The translations under genes were made by a program, and so were the position numbers. A model generated the notes under the pieces. It did no database searches, was not told the DNA's origin, and saw only the letters and a program-made list of their open reading frames with translations. Positions 17,257 to 26,327 of a stretch of DNA of 47,571 nucleotides are shown in pieces. Every line of letters begins with the position of its first letter. Positions within the stretch are counted from its first letter, which is position 1. This stretch comes from Cryobacterium aureum (GTDB lineage Bacteria; Actinomycetota; Actinomycetes; Actinomycetales; Microbacteriaceae): NCBI RefSeq assembly GCF_002954245.1, contig NZ_PPTG01000003.1, positions 1-47,571 of the forward strand. Reading direction: 5' to 3'.

Positions 17257-17906
17257 GCCGCGCGCCCAAGCAGCCACGCGTCGTCGCCGAACTCGGCCGA
17301 CCGGAGACTCCCCAGGAGACCGCCGACCGGCTCGCCGAGAATTCGCGCAAGTACCGGTCGCACAAGACGGTCAACAATCTCGTACTGTCGCTGCTCGTGA
17401 CCGTGGGCGCCGTGCTCGTGCTCGTGCTGCTCGTGCCGCGCAACGACAATCCGATCACTCGCGACGTCGACTACGCGACCATTGCCGCCCAGACCCAGCC
17501 CGTTGTCGACCATGCCCTGGCCAGTCCCGAGCTGCCGGCCGACTGGAGCGCGAATGACGCCGAGTGGCGGGCGGGCAGCAACGGCCAGGTTCCGTTCTGG
17601 TACATCGGGCTGCTCACGCCCGACAGTCAATTCATCGGTTTCAACCAGGCATTCGACGCCAACCCGACTTGGCTGGCCCAGAAGCTGCCTGATTCCCCCG
17701 TCGTTGACACCGTCAATATCTCGGGAGTCGTCTGGGACGTCTACCGCAACAGCGCCCCGTCCGCCGATCGGGGCAATTTCGACTACGCCCTCGTGACCAC
17801 CGCCGGCACCAGCACGTATCTGCTGATCGGCACGGCTCCCACCGGCGACTTCGAGACGCTGGCCACCGCCCTGACCGCCAACATTGCACAGAATGGATCC
17901 GAATGA
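17253..17906 (+). CDS. DUF4245-like single-pass membrane protein
   Basis: A 217-residue protein: a basic cytoplasmic head, one membrane helix (about 45-65, NLVLSLLVTVGAVLVLVLLV) and an extracytoplasmic domain of about 150 residues with VDYATIAAQTQ, WSANDAEWR, WYIGLLTP and LIGTAPTGDFETLATAL, as in DUF4245 proteins of actinobacteria. The function is unknown. It overlaps xseB (ATGA) and carbonic anhydrase (ATGA), so the three are translationally coupled. DUF4245 genes often neighbour glpX, fumC and xseAB. Confidence 0.88.
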   Translation: MSRAPKQPRVVAELGRPETPQETADRLAENSRKYRSHKTVNNLVLSLLVTVGAVLVLVLLVPRNDNPITRDVDYATIAAQTQPVVDHALASPELPADWSANDAEWRAGSNGQVPFWYIGLLTPDSQFIGFNQAFDANPTWLAQKLPDSPVVDTVNISGVVWDVYRNSAPSADRGNFDYALVTTAGTSTYLLIGTAPTGDFETLATALTANIAQNGSE

Positions 17907-18553
17907 ACCGGACGTCGACGGCTTTCCCGTCTCCCGCCCAGGCCTGGAACGAACTGCGCGAGGGCAATGTGCGCTTTGTTGCCGGCACCCCGCGGCACCG
18001 CGAAGACGTTGACCGGCGGGCCGAGCTCGTCGGACAGCAGACGCCGCACGCCGCCCTGTTCGGCTGCAGCGACTCCCGCCTCGCCGCTGAGATCATCTTC
18101 GACCAGGGCCTGGGTGACCTGTTCGTCGTGCGCAACGCCGGGCAGGTCATCTCCTCATCCGTGCTCGGTTCCCTGGAATATGCGGTGGCCGTGCTGCACG
18201 TTCCGCTGATCCTCGTGCTGGGCCACGACGAGTGCGGTGCCGTGCGTGCCGCGATCGATTCTCAAGTAGCGGATGCCCCGGCTCTGCCCGTGCACATTGC
18301 GCGCATTATCGAGAAGATCGTGCCGGCGGTGCGTCGAGTGAGCGGGCAGGCGGTATCCGCTCAACTGGACCCTCAGCTGGTCGATGCCGGTCTCGTGGGC
18401 AGGGAACACCTCAAAGACACGGTCACCGAACTGCTCGAGCAGTCCGAGGTGATCAGCACGGCCATTGCAGCCGGTACATTGGCTATCGTCGGTGCGAACT
18501 ACGTTCTAAGCGAAGGACATGCCGACCCCAACATCGTGGTGGGCGTCATTTAG
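17903..18553 (+). CDS. Beta-class carbonic anhydrase
   Basis: A 216-residue zinc enzyme that interconverts CO2 and bicarbonate. The zinc site is visible as CSDSR (Cys55, Asp57, Arg59) and HDECG (His108, Cys111); VRNAGQVIS and SLEYAVAVL complete the fold. It begins inside the DUF4245 stop (ATGA overlap), as the last gene of the xseA operon. It is the right size for the bacterial beta family. The frame also continues smoothly into the fumC leader but stops with TAG at 18551-18553. Confidence 0.95.
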   Translation: MNRTSTAFPSPAQAWNELREGNVRFVAGTPRHREDVDRRAELVGQQTPHAALFGCSDSRLAAEIIFDQGLGDLFVVRNAGQVISSSVLGSLEYAVAVLHVPLILVLGHDECGAVRAAIDSQVADAPALPVHIARIIEKIVPAVRRVSGQAVSAQLDPQLVDAGLVGREHLKDTVTELLEQSEVISTAIAAGTLAIVGANYVLSEGHADPNIVVGVI

Positions 18554-18612
18554 ACCCCACCATCCGCGCACCCGTTGCGCACAGCACGACTCTCATACAG
18601 CACCGAAAGGGA

Positions 18613-20037
18613 ATGCACATAGTGGTGGACACCTCCGCAAACGCCGGCTACCGGATCGAACACGACACGATGGGTGAGGTCCGGGTTCCGACGGACGCAC
18701 TCTACGGTGCCCAGACGCAGCGAGCCGTGGAGAACTTCCCGATCTCGGGTTCCACGCTCGAGTCCGCGCAGATCGCGGCCCTCGCCCGCATCAAGAAATC
18801 CGCAGCCCTCGCCAACGCCCAGCTCGGCGTGCTCGATGCCGACATCGCCAACGCGATCGCCGCGGCCGCCGACGAGGTCATCACCGGCCAGTTCGACACC
18901 GAGTTTCCGATCGACGTCTACCAGACCGGCAGCGGCACCAGCTCGAACATGAACATGAACGAGGTCATCGCGACCCTCGCGACCCGCGCCCTCGGTCGCC
19001 CGGTGCACCCGAACGATCACGTCAACGCGAGCCAGTCCTCCAACGACGTGTTCCCCACCTCGGTGCATATCGCCGTCACGAGCGCCCTCATCGACGAGCT
19101 CATCCCCTCGCTCGACCACCTCGCCGTCTCGTTCGAGTCCAAGGCCGAGCTGTGGAAAGAGGCCGTCAAGGCCGGCCGCACCCACCTCATGGATGCCACC
19201 CCGGTCACCCTCGGCCAGGAATTCGGCGGCTACGCCCGCCAGATGCGCCTCGGCATCGAGCGTATCCGCACGGCTCTGCCCCGCATCGCCGAGGTTCCGC
19301 TCGGCGGCACCGCGGTCGGCACCGGCATCAACACCCCCTACGGTTTCCCGCAGCTCGTCATTGAACTGCTGGTCGAAGAGACCGAACTACCAATTACAGA
19401 GGCCCGCGACCACTTCGAGGCCCAGGCCAACCGCGACGGTCTCGTCGACGCGTCCGGAGCCCTGCGCACCATCGCCGTCTCGCTGACCAAGATCTGCAAC
19501 GACCTGCGTTGGATGGGCTCTGGCCCCAACACCGGGTTCGGCGAGATCAGCATCCCCGACCTGCAGCCCGGCTCGTCGATCATGCCCGGTAAGGTCAATC
19601 CGGTCATTCCGGAGGCCGTGCTCATGGTCTGCTCGCGGGTCATCGGCAACGACGCCACCATCGCCTGGTCCGGTGCCTCCGGTTCGTTTGAACTCAACGT
19701 CGGTATTCCCGTGATGGGCACCGCCCTGCTCGAGTCGATCCGTCTGCTGACCAACGCGACCCGCGTACTCGCCGACAAGACCGTTGACGGCCTCGTCGCC
19801 AACCTTGAGCATGCTCGGGCGCTGGCCGAGAAGTCGCCCTCGATTGTGACCCCGCTCAACCGCGTCATCGGCTACGAAGCCGCCGCAAAGGTGGCCAAGA
19901 AGGCCGTCGCCGAGGGCCTCACCGTGCGTGAGTCCGTTATCGCACTCGGCCACGTCGAACGCGGTGACCTCACCCTCGCTGAGCTCGACACTGCCCTCGA
20001 CGTGCTGAGCATGACGCGTCCCCCGCAGAAGAAGTAG
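18613..20037 (+). CDS. fumC: Class II fumarate hydratase
   Basis: A 474-residue iron-independent fumarase of the TCA cycle. It has [14 protein letters not shown], the two substrate blocks [13 protein letters not shown] and [34 protein letters not shown], and the family signature [11 protein letters not shown]. The ATG at 18613 is only two bases from the AAAGG ribosome site; GTGs at 18622 and 18625 are 11 and 14 bases away and are as likely, making 471 residues. It is separated from carbonic anhydrase by about 60 bases. Confidence 0.95.
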   Translation: MHIVVDTSANAGYRIEHDTMGEVRVPTDALYGAQTQRAVENFPISGSTLESAQIAALARIKKSAALANAQLGVLDADIANAIAAAADEVITGQFDTEFPIDVYQTGSGTSSNMNMNEVIATLATRALGRPVHPNDHVNASQSSNDVFPTSVHIAVTSALIDELIPSLDHLAVSFESKAELWKEAVKAGRTHLMDATPVTLGQEFGGYARQMRLGIERIRTALPRIAEVPLGGTAVGTGINTPYGFPQLVIELLVEETELPITEARDHFEAQANRDGLVDASGALRTIAVSLTKICNDLRWMGSGPNTGFGEISIPDLQPGSSIMPGKVNPVIPEAVLMVCSRVIGNDATIAWSGASGSFELNVGIPVMGTALLESIRLLTNATRVLADKTVDGLVANLEHARALAEKSPSIVTPLNRVIGYEAAAKVAKKAVAEGLTVRESVIALGHVERGDLTLAELDTALDVLSMTRPPQKK

Positions 20038-20048
20038 CAGCACCGCCC

Positions 20049-20098
20049 ACAGCGAGTGTTTCCGATGCGCCCCGGGCGCTATCGGCAACACTCGCTGT
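20049..20098. terminator. Long palindrome after fumC
   Basis: ACAGCGAGTGTT (20049-20060) pairs perfectly with 20087-20098, and an inner CCGAT/ATCGG stem (20062-20066 with 20081-20085) extends it. It lies 11 bases past the fumC stop. No T-run. It resembles the other palindromes at gene ends in this window in size but not in sequence. Confidence 0.65.
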
Positions 20099-20189
20099 CG
20101 TTAACCAGCCACTCTGAGCTCTTGCGAAGAGGATCCCGACCGCATGCGGTTAAAGCGTGCGTGATAACGTACGTGAAAGGGATGACGCC

Positions 20190-20453
20190 ATGGCTATCAC
20201 AGCAACTGCGGCACGCAAGGACTTGTATCGTCTCCTTGAAGAGGTCAATCTTGACCGCAGCGAAATCGAGATCACCTCCAAGAACGGCTCCGCCTTTCTC
20301 GTGTCTGCTCACGAATACAACGCACTCCGCGAAACGGCCTATCTCCTTCGTTCCCCAGAAAATGCGGCTCGTCTCGCCGCGTCTGCGCGACAGGTCAGGG
20401 AAGGTGGCGCAACTCCCCACGACCTGATCGAGACAGACCACGAACCTGCGTAG
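20190..20453 (+). CDS. YefM/Phd-type antitoxin
   Basis: An 87-residue antitoxin: MAITATAARKDLYRLLEEVN is the Phd/YefM dimerisation and DNA-binding start, followed by ITSKNGSAFLVSAHEYNALRETAYLL, and a flexible acidic end that would wrap the toxin. Antitoxins of this family bind their own promoter. GAAAGGG lies upstream of the ATG. The stop overlaps the toxin's GTG by one base. Together they form a type II module placed between fumC and an acetyltransferase. Confidence 0.92.
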   Translation: MAITATAARKDLYRLLEEVNLDRSEIEITSKNGSAFLVSAHEYNALRETAYLLRSPENAARLAASARQVREGGATPHDLIETDHEPA

Positions 20454-20710
20454 TGCTTACTCTCGCCTTCACTGACGATGGATGGGACGATTATCAGCAC
20501 TGGATATCAACCGATAGGGCGATCCTCAAGCGGCTGAACATGCTGATCAAGGAAGCACGTCGCGATCCCCCATCGGGAATAGGGAAGCCTGAGCAACTCA
20601 AGTATTTGGAGGGCTCACCGTGGTCCCGGCGGACCACACAGGAAAACCGTCTGATCTACTCATTCGACAGCGAGCGACTCGTGGTCTGGCAGTGCCGCTA
20701 CCACTACTAA
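20453..20710 (+). CDS. YoeB/Txe-type mRNA interferase toxin
   Basis: An 85-residue toxin of the RelE/YoeB fold: LAFTDDGWDDYQHWISTDR, LKRLNMLIKEARRDPPSGIGKPEQLK, WSRRTTQENRLIYSF and the C-terminal QCRYHY. In YoeB the Glu, Arg, His and C-terminal Tyr residues in these blocks cut mRNA at the ribosome; all are present, so it looks active. It starts with GTG inside the antitoxin stop (TAGTG). Its last 51 bases overlap tail-to-tail with the opposing acetyltransferase gene. Confidence 0.93.
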   Translation: MLTLAFTDDGWDDYQHWISTDRAILKRLNMLIKEARRDPPSGIGKPEQLKYLEGSPWSRRTTQENRLIYSFDSERLVVWQCRYHY

Positions 20711-21247
20711 CTCCCGCGGCGACCAAACACCAAACCACTGCTCGGCACCGAACTCCTCGAATCGTTCAGCCTCGGTGAAACCCAGCTTCGCCGCGACGCG
20801 CACCGAGGCGTCGTTGGCAATCTGGGTGCAGAGCACCACCGGCTCACCAGGGCGCACGCTGGCGAACCAGCGGAGCCCCGCGGCGCAAGCCTCGGTGGCG
20901 TAACCGAATCCCCACACATGCGGCAAGAACATATAGCCGAGCTCGGCCTCACCGCAATCCGGGTGAATGTGCCCCGGACGCTCCGTGTCGCGGCGATCGA
21001 ACGTGACGATGCCGATCGCCGTGCCGTCGCGTTCGACGACGAAATAGCCCGGGCGTCGTCCGGGAATTTCGGGCGCTGCAAGCTCAAGCGCGTCGCGCGG
21101 CTGGGGACCGCCGAGGTGGGTGCACACTTCTGGTGAGCCGAACAGATCGATGATGGCCGTGCGGTCCCGAGCCTCCGACTTCCGGAGAACGAGGCGTTCG
21201 GTCCTGATCGGGCGTGGCGGCCAGCGGACGGATCCCAGATGTGCCAT
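20660..21247 (-). CDS. GNAT family N-acetyltransferase
   Basis: A 195-residue RimJ/RimL-like acetyltransferase: TERLVLRKSEARD at the start, then IGIVTFDRRD, AELGYMFLPHVWGFGYATEA (strand and pyrophosphate-loop region that binds acetyl-CoA) and NDASVRVAAKLGF, the usual motif A-B layout. The substrate could be a ribosomal protein N-terminus or a small molecule. The last 17 codons overlap the YoeB toxin 3' end on the other strand; a conserved ending is not expected there, so the overlap may have arisen by loss of an earlier stop. Confidence 0.87.
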   Translation of the reverse strand: MAHLGSVRWPPRPIRTERLVLRKSEARDRTAIIDLFGSPEVCTHLGGPQPRDALELAAPEIPGRRPGYFVVERDGTAIGIVTFDRRDTERPGHIHPDCGEAELGYMFLPHVWGFGYATEACAAGLRWFASVRPGEPVVLCTQIANDASVRVAAKLGFTEAERFEEFGAEQWFGVWSPRELVVVAALPDHESLAVE

Positions 21248-21637
21248 GCGCTCATACTAACTGCGCATGCTCTGTCGGCCATGGTCTCTCGTCGGCAGGT
21301 TGTGCATATGGACATCTCTGATCGCGATCCGGAGGACTTCCCGCGGCCCCCGACGGTGGCCGAGCTGGCCAGCACCTTCACCGTTCCGGTCTCATCGACG
21401 TACGTCTGGCTGAGAGCAGGGGTTGAAAACTGATCATCGACGCACAGCTGCACGTCGCTGACGCCATCCGTTGCGCCTTCGAGCGTCAATGAGTGCATCC
21501 GGGACGGTCGCGCTCTCGCCGTTACTACTCGAATTCGTCTTCCTGCCCTGGCCGACTAGTGCAGGTCGATTTTCCGCTTTCGTTTCGCTGCGCGGTAGTG
21601 TTTGGGAGGCTCCGATGGCGCCCGAAGGAGTGATGCA
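21248..21637. other. Gap with possible gene fragments
   Basis: No complete gene in about 390 bases. A short frame (21309-21433, 41 codons, MDISDRDPEDFPRPP start) has high third-position GC like the neighbouring genes but no family I recognise. Directly after it, from 21434, the frame reads LIIDAQLH then a stop at 21490-21492; IIDAQLH resembles the start of amidohydrolase proteins, with CTG where ATG is expected. Both may be remnants. The rest shows nothing. Confidence 0.35.
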
Positions 21638-22624
21638 GTGCGAGCTGTGATTTTGGGCGGAACCGGAGCCATCGGAGGAGCGACGGCGGCAACGCTGGCT
21701 GCTCAAGGATGGGCAGTGGATGTGACGGGGCGTGACCCGGCATCGATGCCGCCCGAGCTCACACGGGCCGGCGTGCAATTCCACTCAGTCGAGCGCAACG
21801 ACGTTACTGCGATTGAACATCTCGTCGGTCAGGGAGTCGACCTTCTGGTGGACCTGCTGGCGTATCGGGCAGCAGACGTGCGAGCACTGTTGCCGGTTAT
21901 GGGATCAGCAGCGAGCTCAGTTCTCATCTCGGGGAGAGCGGTCTACGTCGATCCCCGCGGCAACCACATCAACAGTGAGGTTGCGCCGCAGTTCCCCCTC
22001 CCCATCGTTGAGAGCACGCCCACATTGCCGCCGGCAGCGGACGACGTGGATCCGTTCAGCCGCGAGGGATACGCACCCTCAAAAGTGGCCGCCGAGCTGA
22101 CAGCCTTGCACAGCGGACTCCCGATCACCATCATTCGCTTGTCCAAGGTTCATGGGCGCTGGGCGCGCAACTCGCGGACGCGCCAAATCGTCGACGCGAT
22201 GTTGGGCGGTCAGCAGATCATCGAGCTCGCGGCGCGGGGATCAAGCATCGACCATCTCACTGCGGCCGCAAACACCGCCGCCCTGATCGCCATAGTGGCA
22301 GCGAAACCCGGGCAGCGAGTCCTGAACAGTGCCGATCCCGACACCCCCACGGCCGAGCAGATCGTTCAGGCGATCGGCGCACGGTTGGGATGGACAGGGA
22401 CAATCGACCTTCTCGCCCGCACGGCGGATCCGCAGCGGGGACGGCACCCCTGGCTCACGACCCATCCGATCGTGCTCGACACAACTGCAGCTACTCAGCT
22501 GGGGTACGTGCCCGTGGCGACCGGAATCGACCTGCTCGAGGACGAAATCGACTGGGTTGCCGCGCAGCACGTTGCCCATCGTCACAGGTGTTCTGACACA
22601 GTCCACGCCGCGACCCACTCCTGA
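21638..22624 (+). CDS. NAD-dependent epimerase/dehydratase family protein
   Basis: A 328-residue extended-SDR protein. It opens with the dinucleotide loop VILGGTGAIGGATAATLAAQG; later GYAPSKVAAELTAL supplies a YxxxK-like pair (Tyr-Ala-Pro-Ser-Lys), and IIRLSKVHGRWA is the usual substrate-side strand. Likely a nucleotide-sugar or related carbonyl-modifying enzyme; the substrate is unknown. The GTG at 21638 is chosen because GAAGGAG lies seven bases upstream. A hairpin follows the stop at once. Confidence 0.85.
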   Translation: MRAVILGGTGAIGGATAATLAAQGWAVDVTGRDPASMPPELTRAGVQFHSVERNDVTAIEHLVGQGVDLLVDLLAYRAADVRALLPVMGSAASSVLISGRAVYVDPRGNHINSEVAPQFPLPIVESTPTLPPAADDVDPFSREGYAPSKVAAELTALHSGLPITIIRLSKVHGRWARNSRTRQIVDAMLGGQQIIELAARGSSIDHLTAAANTAALIAIVAAKPGQRVLNSADPDTPTAEQIVQAIGARLGWTGTIDLLARTADPQRGRHPWLTTHPIVLDTTAATQLGYVPVATGIDLLEDEIDWVAAQHVAHRHRCSDTVHAATHS

Positions 22625-22651
22625 CTCGCCTGACCAGATGGACCAGGCGAG
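22625..22651. terminator. Hairpin after the epimerase gene
   Basis: CTCGCCTG (22625-22632) pairs perfectly with CAGGCGAG (22644-22651), eleven-base loop, starting right after the TGA. No T-run. It faces the minus-strand phoH gene, so it may serve the epimerase only. Confidence 0.55.
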
Positions 22652-22721
22652 CGGATGACCTGTTGCCTCGATGGTCACCAGCTGCGACGACGCGACCACA
22701 CCCATCCGCTCCCCCGCACAG

Positions 22722-24071
22722 CTACATAACCTCGTTTCCCTCCAGCATCTCCGTCACGAGGGCTGCGATGGCGCTGCGCTCCGACCGGGTCAGCGTCATG
22801 TGTGCGAACAGCGGATGCCCCTTCAACGTTTCAATCACGCTGGCCACGCCGTCGAAACGGCCGACCCGCAGATTGTCGCGCTGAGCGACGTCGTGGGTGA
22901 GCACCACGCGGGAGTTCTGACCGATGCGGCTCAGCACGGTCAGCAGCACGTTGCGTTCCAGGGACTGCGCCTCGTCGACGATCACGAAGGCGTCGTGCAA
23001 GGACCGGCCGCGAATGTGGGTGAGCGGCAGCACCTCGAGGATGCCGCGCTCCATCACCTCCTCGACCACGTTCTCCGACACGATCGCGCCGAGCGTGTCG
23101 AAGACTGCCTGCGCCCAGGGCCCCATCTTCTCGCCCTGGTCACCGGGCAGAAAGCCGAGATCCTGACCGCCGACCGCATACAGCGGCCGGAACACCATGA
23201 TCTTGCGGTACTGCTGGCGTTCCAGCACAGCCTCCAGGCCCGCGCACAGGGCGAGCGCCGATTTGCCTGTTCCGGCCCGGCCGCCGAGCGACAGGATGCC
23301 AATCTCCGGGTCGAGCAGCAGGTCGATGGCGAGGCGTTGCTCGGCCGAGCGGCCGTGTAGTCCGAAAACATCCCGGTCGCCGCGCACGAGCTTGAGTGTG
23401 CCCCGGCTGGTCACCCGCCCCAGTGCCGACCCGCGGTCGGAGTGAATCACCAGGCCGGTGTTGATAGGCATATCCTGCACCGCGCGCGAGTCGAGCGTCT
23501 CTTTGTCGTAGAGCACGCTCATCTGCTCGGCACTGAGAGTGATCTCGTCCAGACCGGTCCAGCCGGAATCGACGGCGAGTTCGTGCCGGTATTCATCGGC
23601 CGCGAGGCCGAGCGAGGCGGCTTTCACACGCAGCGGTAGGTCCTTGGAGACGACGGTCACGGTCATTCCCTCATTGGCCAGGTTCAGGGCCACGGCGAGA
23701 ATGCGGGAATCATTGTCGTTCAGTTGCAGGCCCGATGGCAGCACCGACATGTTTGAGTGGTTCAGTTCCACTCGCAGGCTGCCGCCCTCGCCGACTGGAA
23801 TCGGAAAGTCGAGGCGTTCGTGCTTGAGCCTCAGCTCGTCGAGGTTGCGCAGTGCCTGCCGGGCGAAATACCCGATCTCCGGGTCGTTGCGCTTGGACTC
23901 CAGTTCGCTGATCACCACCACGGGCAAGACAACGGCGTGCTCGGCAAAGCGGAAAATCGCTTTCGGATCGGACAAAAGCACCGAGGTGTCCAACACAAAG
24001 GTGCGCTCGGTTTGCGAAGCGGATGTCTCCACCCGGTCAGTCGCGTTAAGGTCGGTTCGATTAGCGGTCAC
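22722..24071 (-). CDS. PIN-PhoH fusion ATPase/ribonuclease
   Basis: A roughly 450-residue protein joining two domains. The N-terminal PIN nuclease (about 20-150) has [15 protein letters not shown] and DNDSRIL, carrying the acidic metal ligands. The C-terminal PhoH ATPase has [13 protein letters not shown] (Walker A), [11 protein letters not shown] (Walker B) and a later [11 protein letters not shown]. PhoH2 proteins of this build unwind and cut RNA. The GTG at 24069-24071 is preferred because GGGAG lies upstream; the frame also opens four codons earlier. It stands alone between the epimerase and aminotransferase genes. Confidence 0.92.
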   Translation of the reverse strand: MTANRTDLNATDRVETSASQTERTFVLDTSVLLSDPKAIFRFAEHAVVLPVVVISELESKRNDPEIGYFARQALRNLDELRLKHERLDFPIPVGEGGSLRVELNHSNMSVLPSGLQLNDNDSRILAVALNLANEGMTVTVVSKDLPLRVKAASLGLAADEYRHELAVDSGWTGLDEITLSAEQMSVLYDKETLDSRAVQDMPINTGLVIHSDRGSALGRVTSRGTLKLVRGDRDVFGLHGRSAEQRLAIDLLLDPEIGILSLGGRAGTGKSALALCAGLEAVLERQQYRKIMVFRPLYAVGGQDLGFLPGDQGEKMGPWAQAVFDTLGAIVSENVVEEVMERGILEVLPLTHIRGRSLHDAFVIVDEAQSLERNVLLTVLSRIGQNSRVVLTHDVAQRDNLRVGRFDGVASVIETLKGHPLFAHMTLTRSERSAIAALVTEMLEGNEVM

Positions 24072-24289
24072 AGCCACTCCCACCCTGCGTCCAAAGGACG
24101 CGGATCAAATTGGCGAGCTGGCCATCAAGCAATTCTCGAGCCGTACTTATATGGCCGTCTCGATCAGGTGCCGTACCTGATGAAAGCGACGCTACGACTT
24201 ACCGGCGCAAAATGGAACCCGACACGCCCACCAAAATCTGACGTTCACCTTACCTTGGGGCAGACGCCGGGTCCGCGCGCGCGGCGATG

Positions 24290-25411
24290 CTAGTAGGTAG
24301 CGGCGAGCGTGTAGGCGATGAGTGCACCCCTCAACATGGTGATCGTGTCGGGGTCGAGGGCCGCGTGCACGCTGAGCCGCACGGTGGTGCCGCGGGTGGT
24401 CGCGGTGATGCCGTGGTTGTGCAGGCTGGCCACGAGGGTAGTGAGCAGTTCAGCCGGCGGTTCGAGTACGACAATTCCCGCCCGCTCGCTTACATCGCGA
24501 GGCGAGACGATGTCGATGACGAATTCGTCAACGAGCTCGATGATCTGCGAAACGTTGTCATTCATGGCGGTCTGGATGACGTCGACACCGACGTCTGCGA
24601 TCTGCTCGAGAGCTGCGGCGAATCGGGCCTGCGCGATGGAGTCGCCGTTGGTCACCCGGAAGGCACTGGCGGCTCGGCTGGGCGGGGTCACCTCGTCCCA
24701 GGGCTCGGCGGTGTCGGTGCCGACATAGCCGGAATAGACCGGTACGAGGCGTTCCAGGGCCCGCTCGCTGAGCGCCAGAAAGCCGGTGCCCCAGCCGGCC
24801 CGCGTCCATTTCTGACCACCGGAGGCGACGACATCCGCTGCCCCATAGGCGGCGTCGACGACGCCGAAGCCCTGGATGGCGTCAACGATGAGAAGCCGAT
24901 CGCCGATGACCTGACGGATGCCTTCGAGGTCGGCACGATAGCCCGTGCGAGAATCGACCAGGCACACCGCAACGGCGGCGACGGCCGGGGTGAGCTGGTC
25001 GCGGATCTGCCCCGGAGTGACGCGGCCATGCTCGGTCTGCAACCAGAGCGCGCTGACCACGTGAAGGGCCTCAGCGGCCCGCACTGCGGCGAACGGCACG
25101 CTGGGAAAATCCCCCGCCGACAGCAGCACTGAACCGGTCAGACCGAACATGGCCTGCATCAGGCCCGAGCTGGTGTTGGGCTGCAGCACGATCTGTTCGG
25201 GCGTAAAACCGGTGAGAGCGGAAACCGCGGTGCGCGCACGCAGATCCTGCTCGGCGAGGTGGTCAAGGCTGCCGTAGCGCGCGCGAGATAGCACCTCAGT
25301 CTGGCCGAGGCTCTCGGTGACGACGGCTTCGGAGAGCGGACCAACCCGGCCATAGTTGAGGTAGCCGGGTTCATCACGAAAACCGTCGGTGAAGCTCAGG
25401 AGCGAATTCAT
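24290..25411 (-). CDS. Class V aminotransferase (PLP-dependent)
   Basis: A 373-residue PLP enzyme. It shows LNYGRVGPLSEAV, LQPNTSSGLMQAMFG (cofactor-phosphate loop), IVDAIQGFGVVD with the ring-binding Asp and Gln, and the Lys of SGGQKWTRAGWGTGF that forms the Schiff base. Relatives include cysteine desulfurase-like and kynureninase-like enzymes; the reaction is not clear. I start at the inner ATG (25409-25411); an ATG 12 bases upstream is possible, and neither has a strong ribosome site. It lies downstream of the isoprenyl transferase with a hairpin between. Confidence 0.87.
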   Translation of the reverse strand: MNSLLSFTDGFRDEPGYLNYGRVGPLSEAVVTESLGQTEVLSRARYGSLDHLAEQDLRARTAVSALTGFTPEQIVLQPNTSSGLMQAMFGLTGSVLLSAGDFPSVPFAAVRAAEALHVVSALWLQTEHGRVTPGQIRDQLTPAVAAVAVCLVDSRTGYRADLEGIRQVIGDRLLIVDAIQGFGVVDAAYGAADVVASGGQKWTRAGWGTGFLALSERALERLVPVYSGYVGTDTAEPWDEVTPPSRAASAFRVTNGDSIAQARFAAALEQIADVGVDVIQTAMNDNVSQIIELVDEFVIDIVSPRDVSERAGIVVLEPPAELLTTLVASLHNHGITATTRGTTVRLSVHAALDPDTITMLRGALIAYTLAATY

Positions 25412-25445
25412 GCTTGGGTCCAATCGGTTATCAAACTAAGACTCC

Positions 25446-25471
25446 CCCGTTGGTCTCACCCCACCAACGGG
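25446..25471. terminator. Hairpin after the isoprenyl transferase gene
   Basis: CCCGTTGGT (25446-25454) pairs perfectly with ACCAACGGG (25463-25471), eight-base loop. On the minus strand it directly follows the uppS-like stop, so it likely separates that gene from the aminotransferase. Read on the minus strand, the sequence after the stem contains only short T runs. Confidence 0.65.
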
Positions 25472-25472
25472 T

Positions 25473-26258
25473 CTAGCCGCCGAACCGGCGCTGCCGGCGG
25501 GAAAAGTCGCGAAGTGCCCGCAGAAAATCAATCTGACGTAGGTCGGGTCCCAGAGCTTCAACGAAGTAGAACTCGCTGTGGGCGCTCTGCCAGAGCATGA
25601 AGTCGCTCAGTCGTTGCTCGCCCGAGGTGCGGATGACGAGGTCGGGGTCAGGCTGACCGCCGGTATACAGGTGCTGGCCGATCAGTTCGGGCGTGAGGGT
25701 CTCTGCGAGGTCTTCCAAGCTGCCGCCGTGCGCGTGGTGGGTGGCGACGATGCTGCGCATCGCATCGGTGATCTCGGTGCGCCCACCGTAGCCGACCGCG
25801 AGATTCACGTGCAGGCCCTTACGGTCGCTGGTGCGGGCATCCGCTGCGTCAAGGGCGGCGACGAGCGGAAGGGGCAGGCCGGCCTTGGACCCCACCTGCT
25901 GCACCCGCCAATCGCGATAGTGCGAGAGCTCTTCGGCCAGATCGGCGATGATCTCGATCAGATCCGTGAGTTCGTCAGCGGGCCGCTGGGTGAGGTTATC
26001 GGAGGAGAGCAGGTACAGGGTGACGACCGAAACTCCGAGGTCGTCGCACCATTCCAGAAATTCGCGCATCTTCGCAGCACCGGCACGGTGACCGTGTGCG
26101 GCCGTCTGAAACCCCAGTTGTCTGGCCCAGCGGCGGTTGCCGTCGATGATCATTGCCACATGACGGGGCAGATGCTCCGGCGTCAGTCCGCGCCTCAGGC
26201 GGCGCTGATACAGCCTGTAGAGGAGGCCGCGCGCTGAGGGAACTTGGGGTTTCTGCAC
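25473..26258 (-). CDS. Isoprenyl transferase (short-chain cis-prenyltransferase)
   Basis: A 261-residue cis-prenyltransferase. It has the catalytic-Asp block AMIIDGNRRWARQLG (Asp39), GHRAGAAKMREFLEW, YLLSSDNLTQRP, and the signature LVIRTSGEQRLSDFMLWQ. Such enzymes add isoprene units to make polyprenyl diphosphates for cell-wall carriers. The neighbouring hlyIII and mca genes recall the Mycobacterium Z-FPP synthase locus, which suggests the short-chain type; product length cannot be read from the sequence. The GTG at 26256-26258 follows a TAGCGT box by six bases, so the mRNA is probably leaderless. Confidence 0.92.
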   Translation of the reverse strand: MQKPQVPSARGLLYRLYQRRLRRGLTPEHLPRHVAMIIDGNRRWARQLGFQTAAHGHRAGAAKMREFLEWCDDLGVSVVTLYLLSSDNLTQRPADELTDLIEIIADLAEELSHYRDWRVQQVGSKAGLPLPLVAALDAADARTSDRKGLHVNLAVGYGGRTEITDAMRSIVATHHAHGGSLEDLAETLTPELIGQHLYTGGQPDPDLVIRTSGEQRLSDFMLWQSAHSEFYFVEALGPDLRQIDFLRALRDFSRRQRRFGG

Positions 26259-26264
26259 ACAGTT

Positions 26265-26270
26265 ACGCTA
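26265..26270 (-). promoter_or_regulatory. -10 box of the isoprenyl transferase gene (leaderless)
   Basis: TAGCGT on the minus strand, six bases before the GTG start. No ribosome site lies between. Confidence 0.5.
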
Positions 26271-26315
26271 GTCCACTCCGACGAGCGTTCGGGGCACGCC
26301 GGGGTCGCCCTGTCG

Positions 26316-26321
26316 TATCCT
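26316..26321 (+). promoter_or_regulatory. -10 box of the hemolysin III gene (leaderless)
   Basis: TATCCT, six bases before the ATG at 26328. It faces the leaderless promoter of the divergent isoprenyl transferase gene 45 bases away. Confidence 0.5.
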
Positions 26322-26327
26322 TGCAGC

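Noticed and set aside
20707..21498. Minus-strand frame covering the GNAT gene and beyond
   Set aside because: It runs over GNAT in another frame and shows no family features; the GNAT frame explains the coding signal.
24072..24289. Gap of about 218 bases between phoH and the aminotransferase as a possible small gene or RNA
   Set aside because: Only a six-base stem (GCGTCC-AAA-GGACGC near 24087) is visible; no frame or promoter is convincing.
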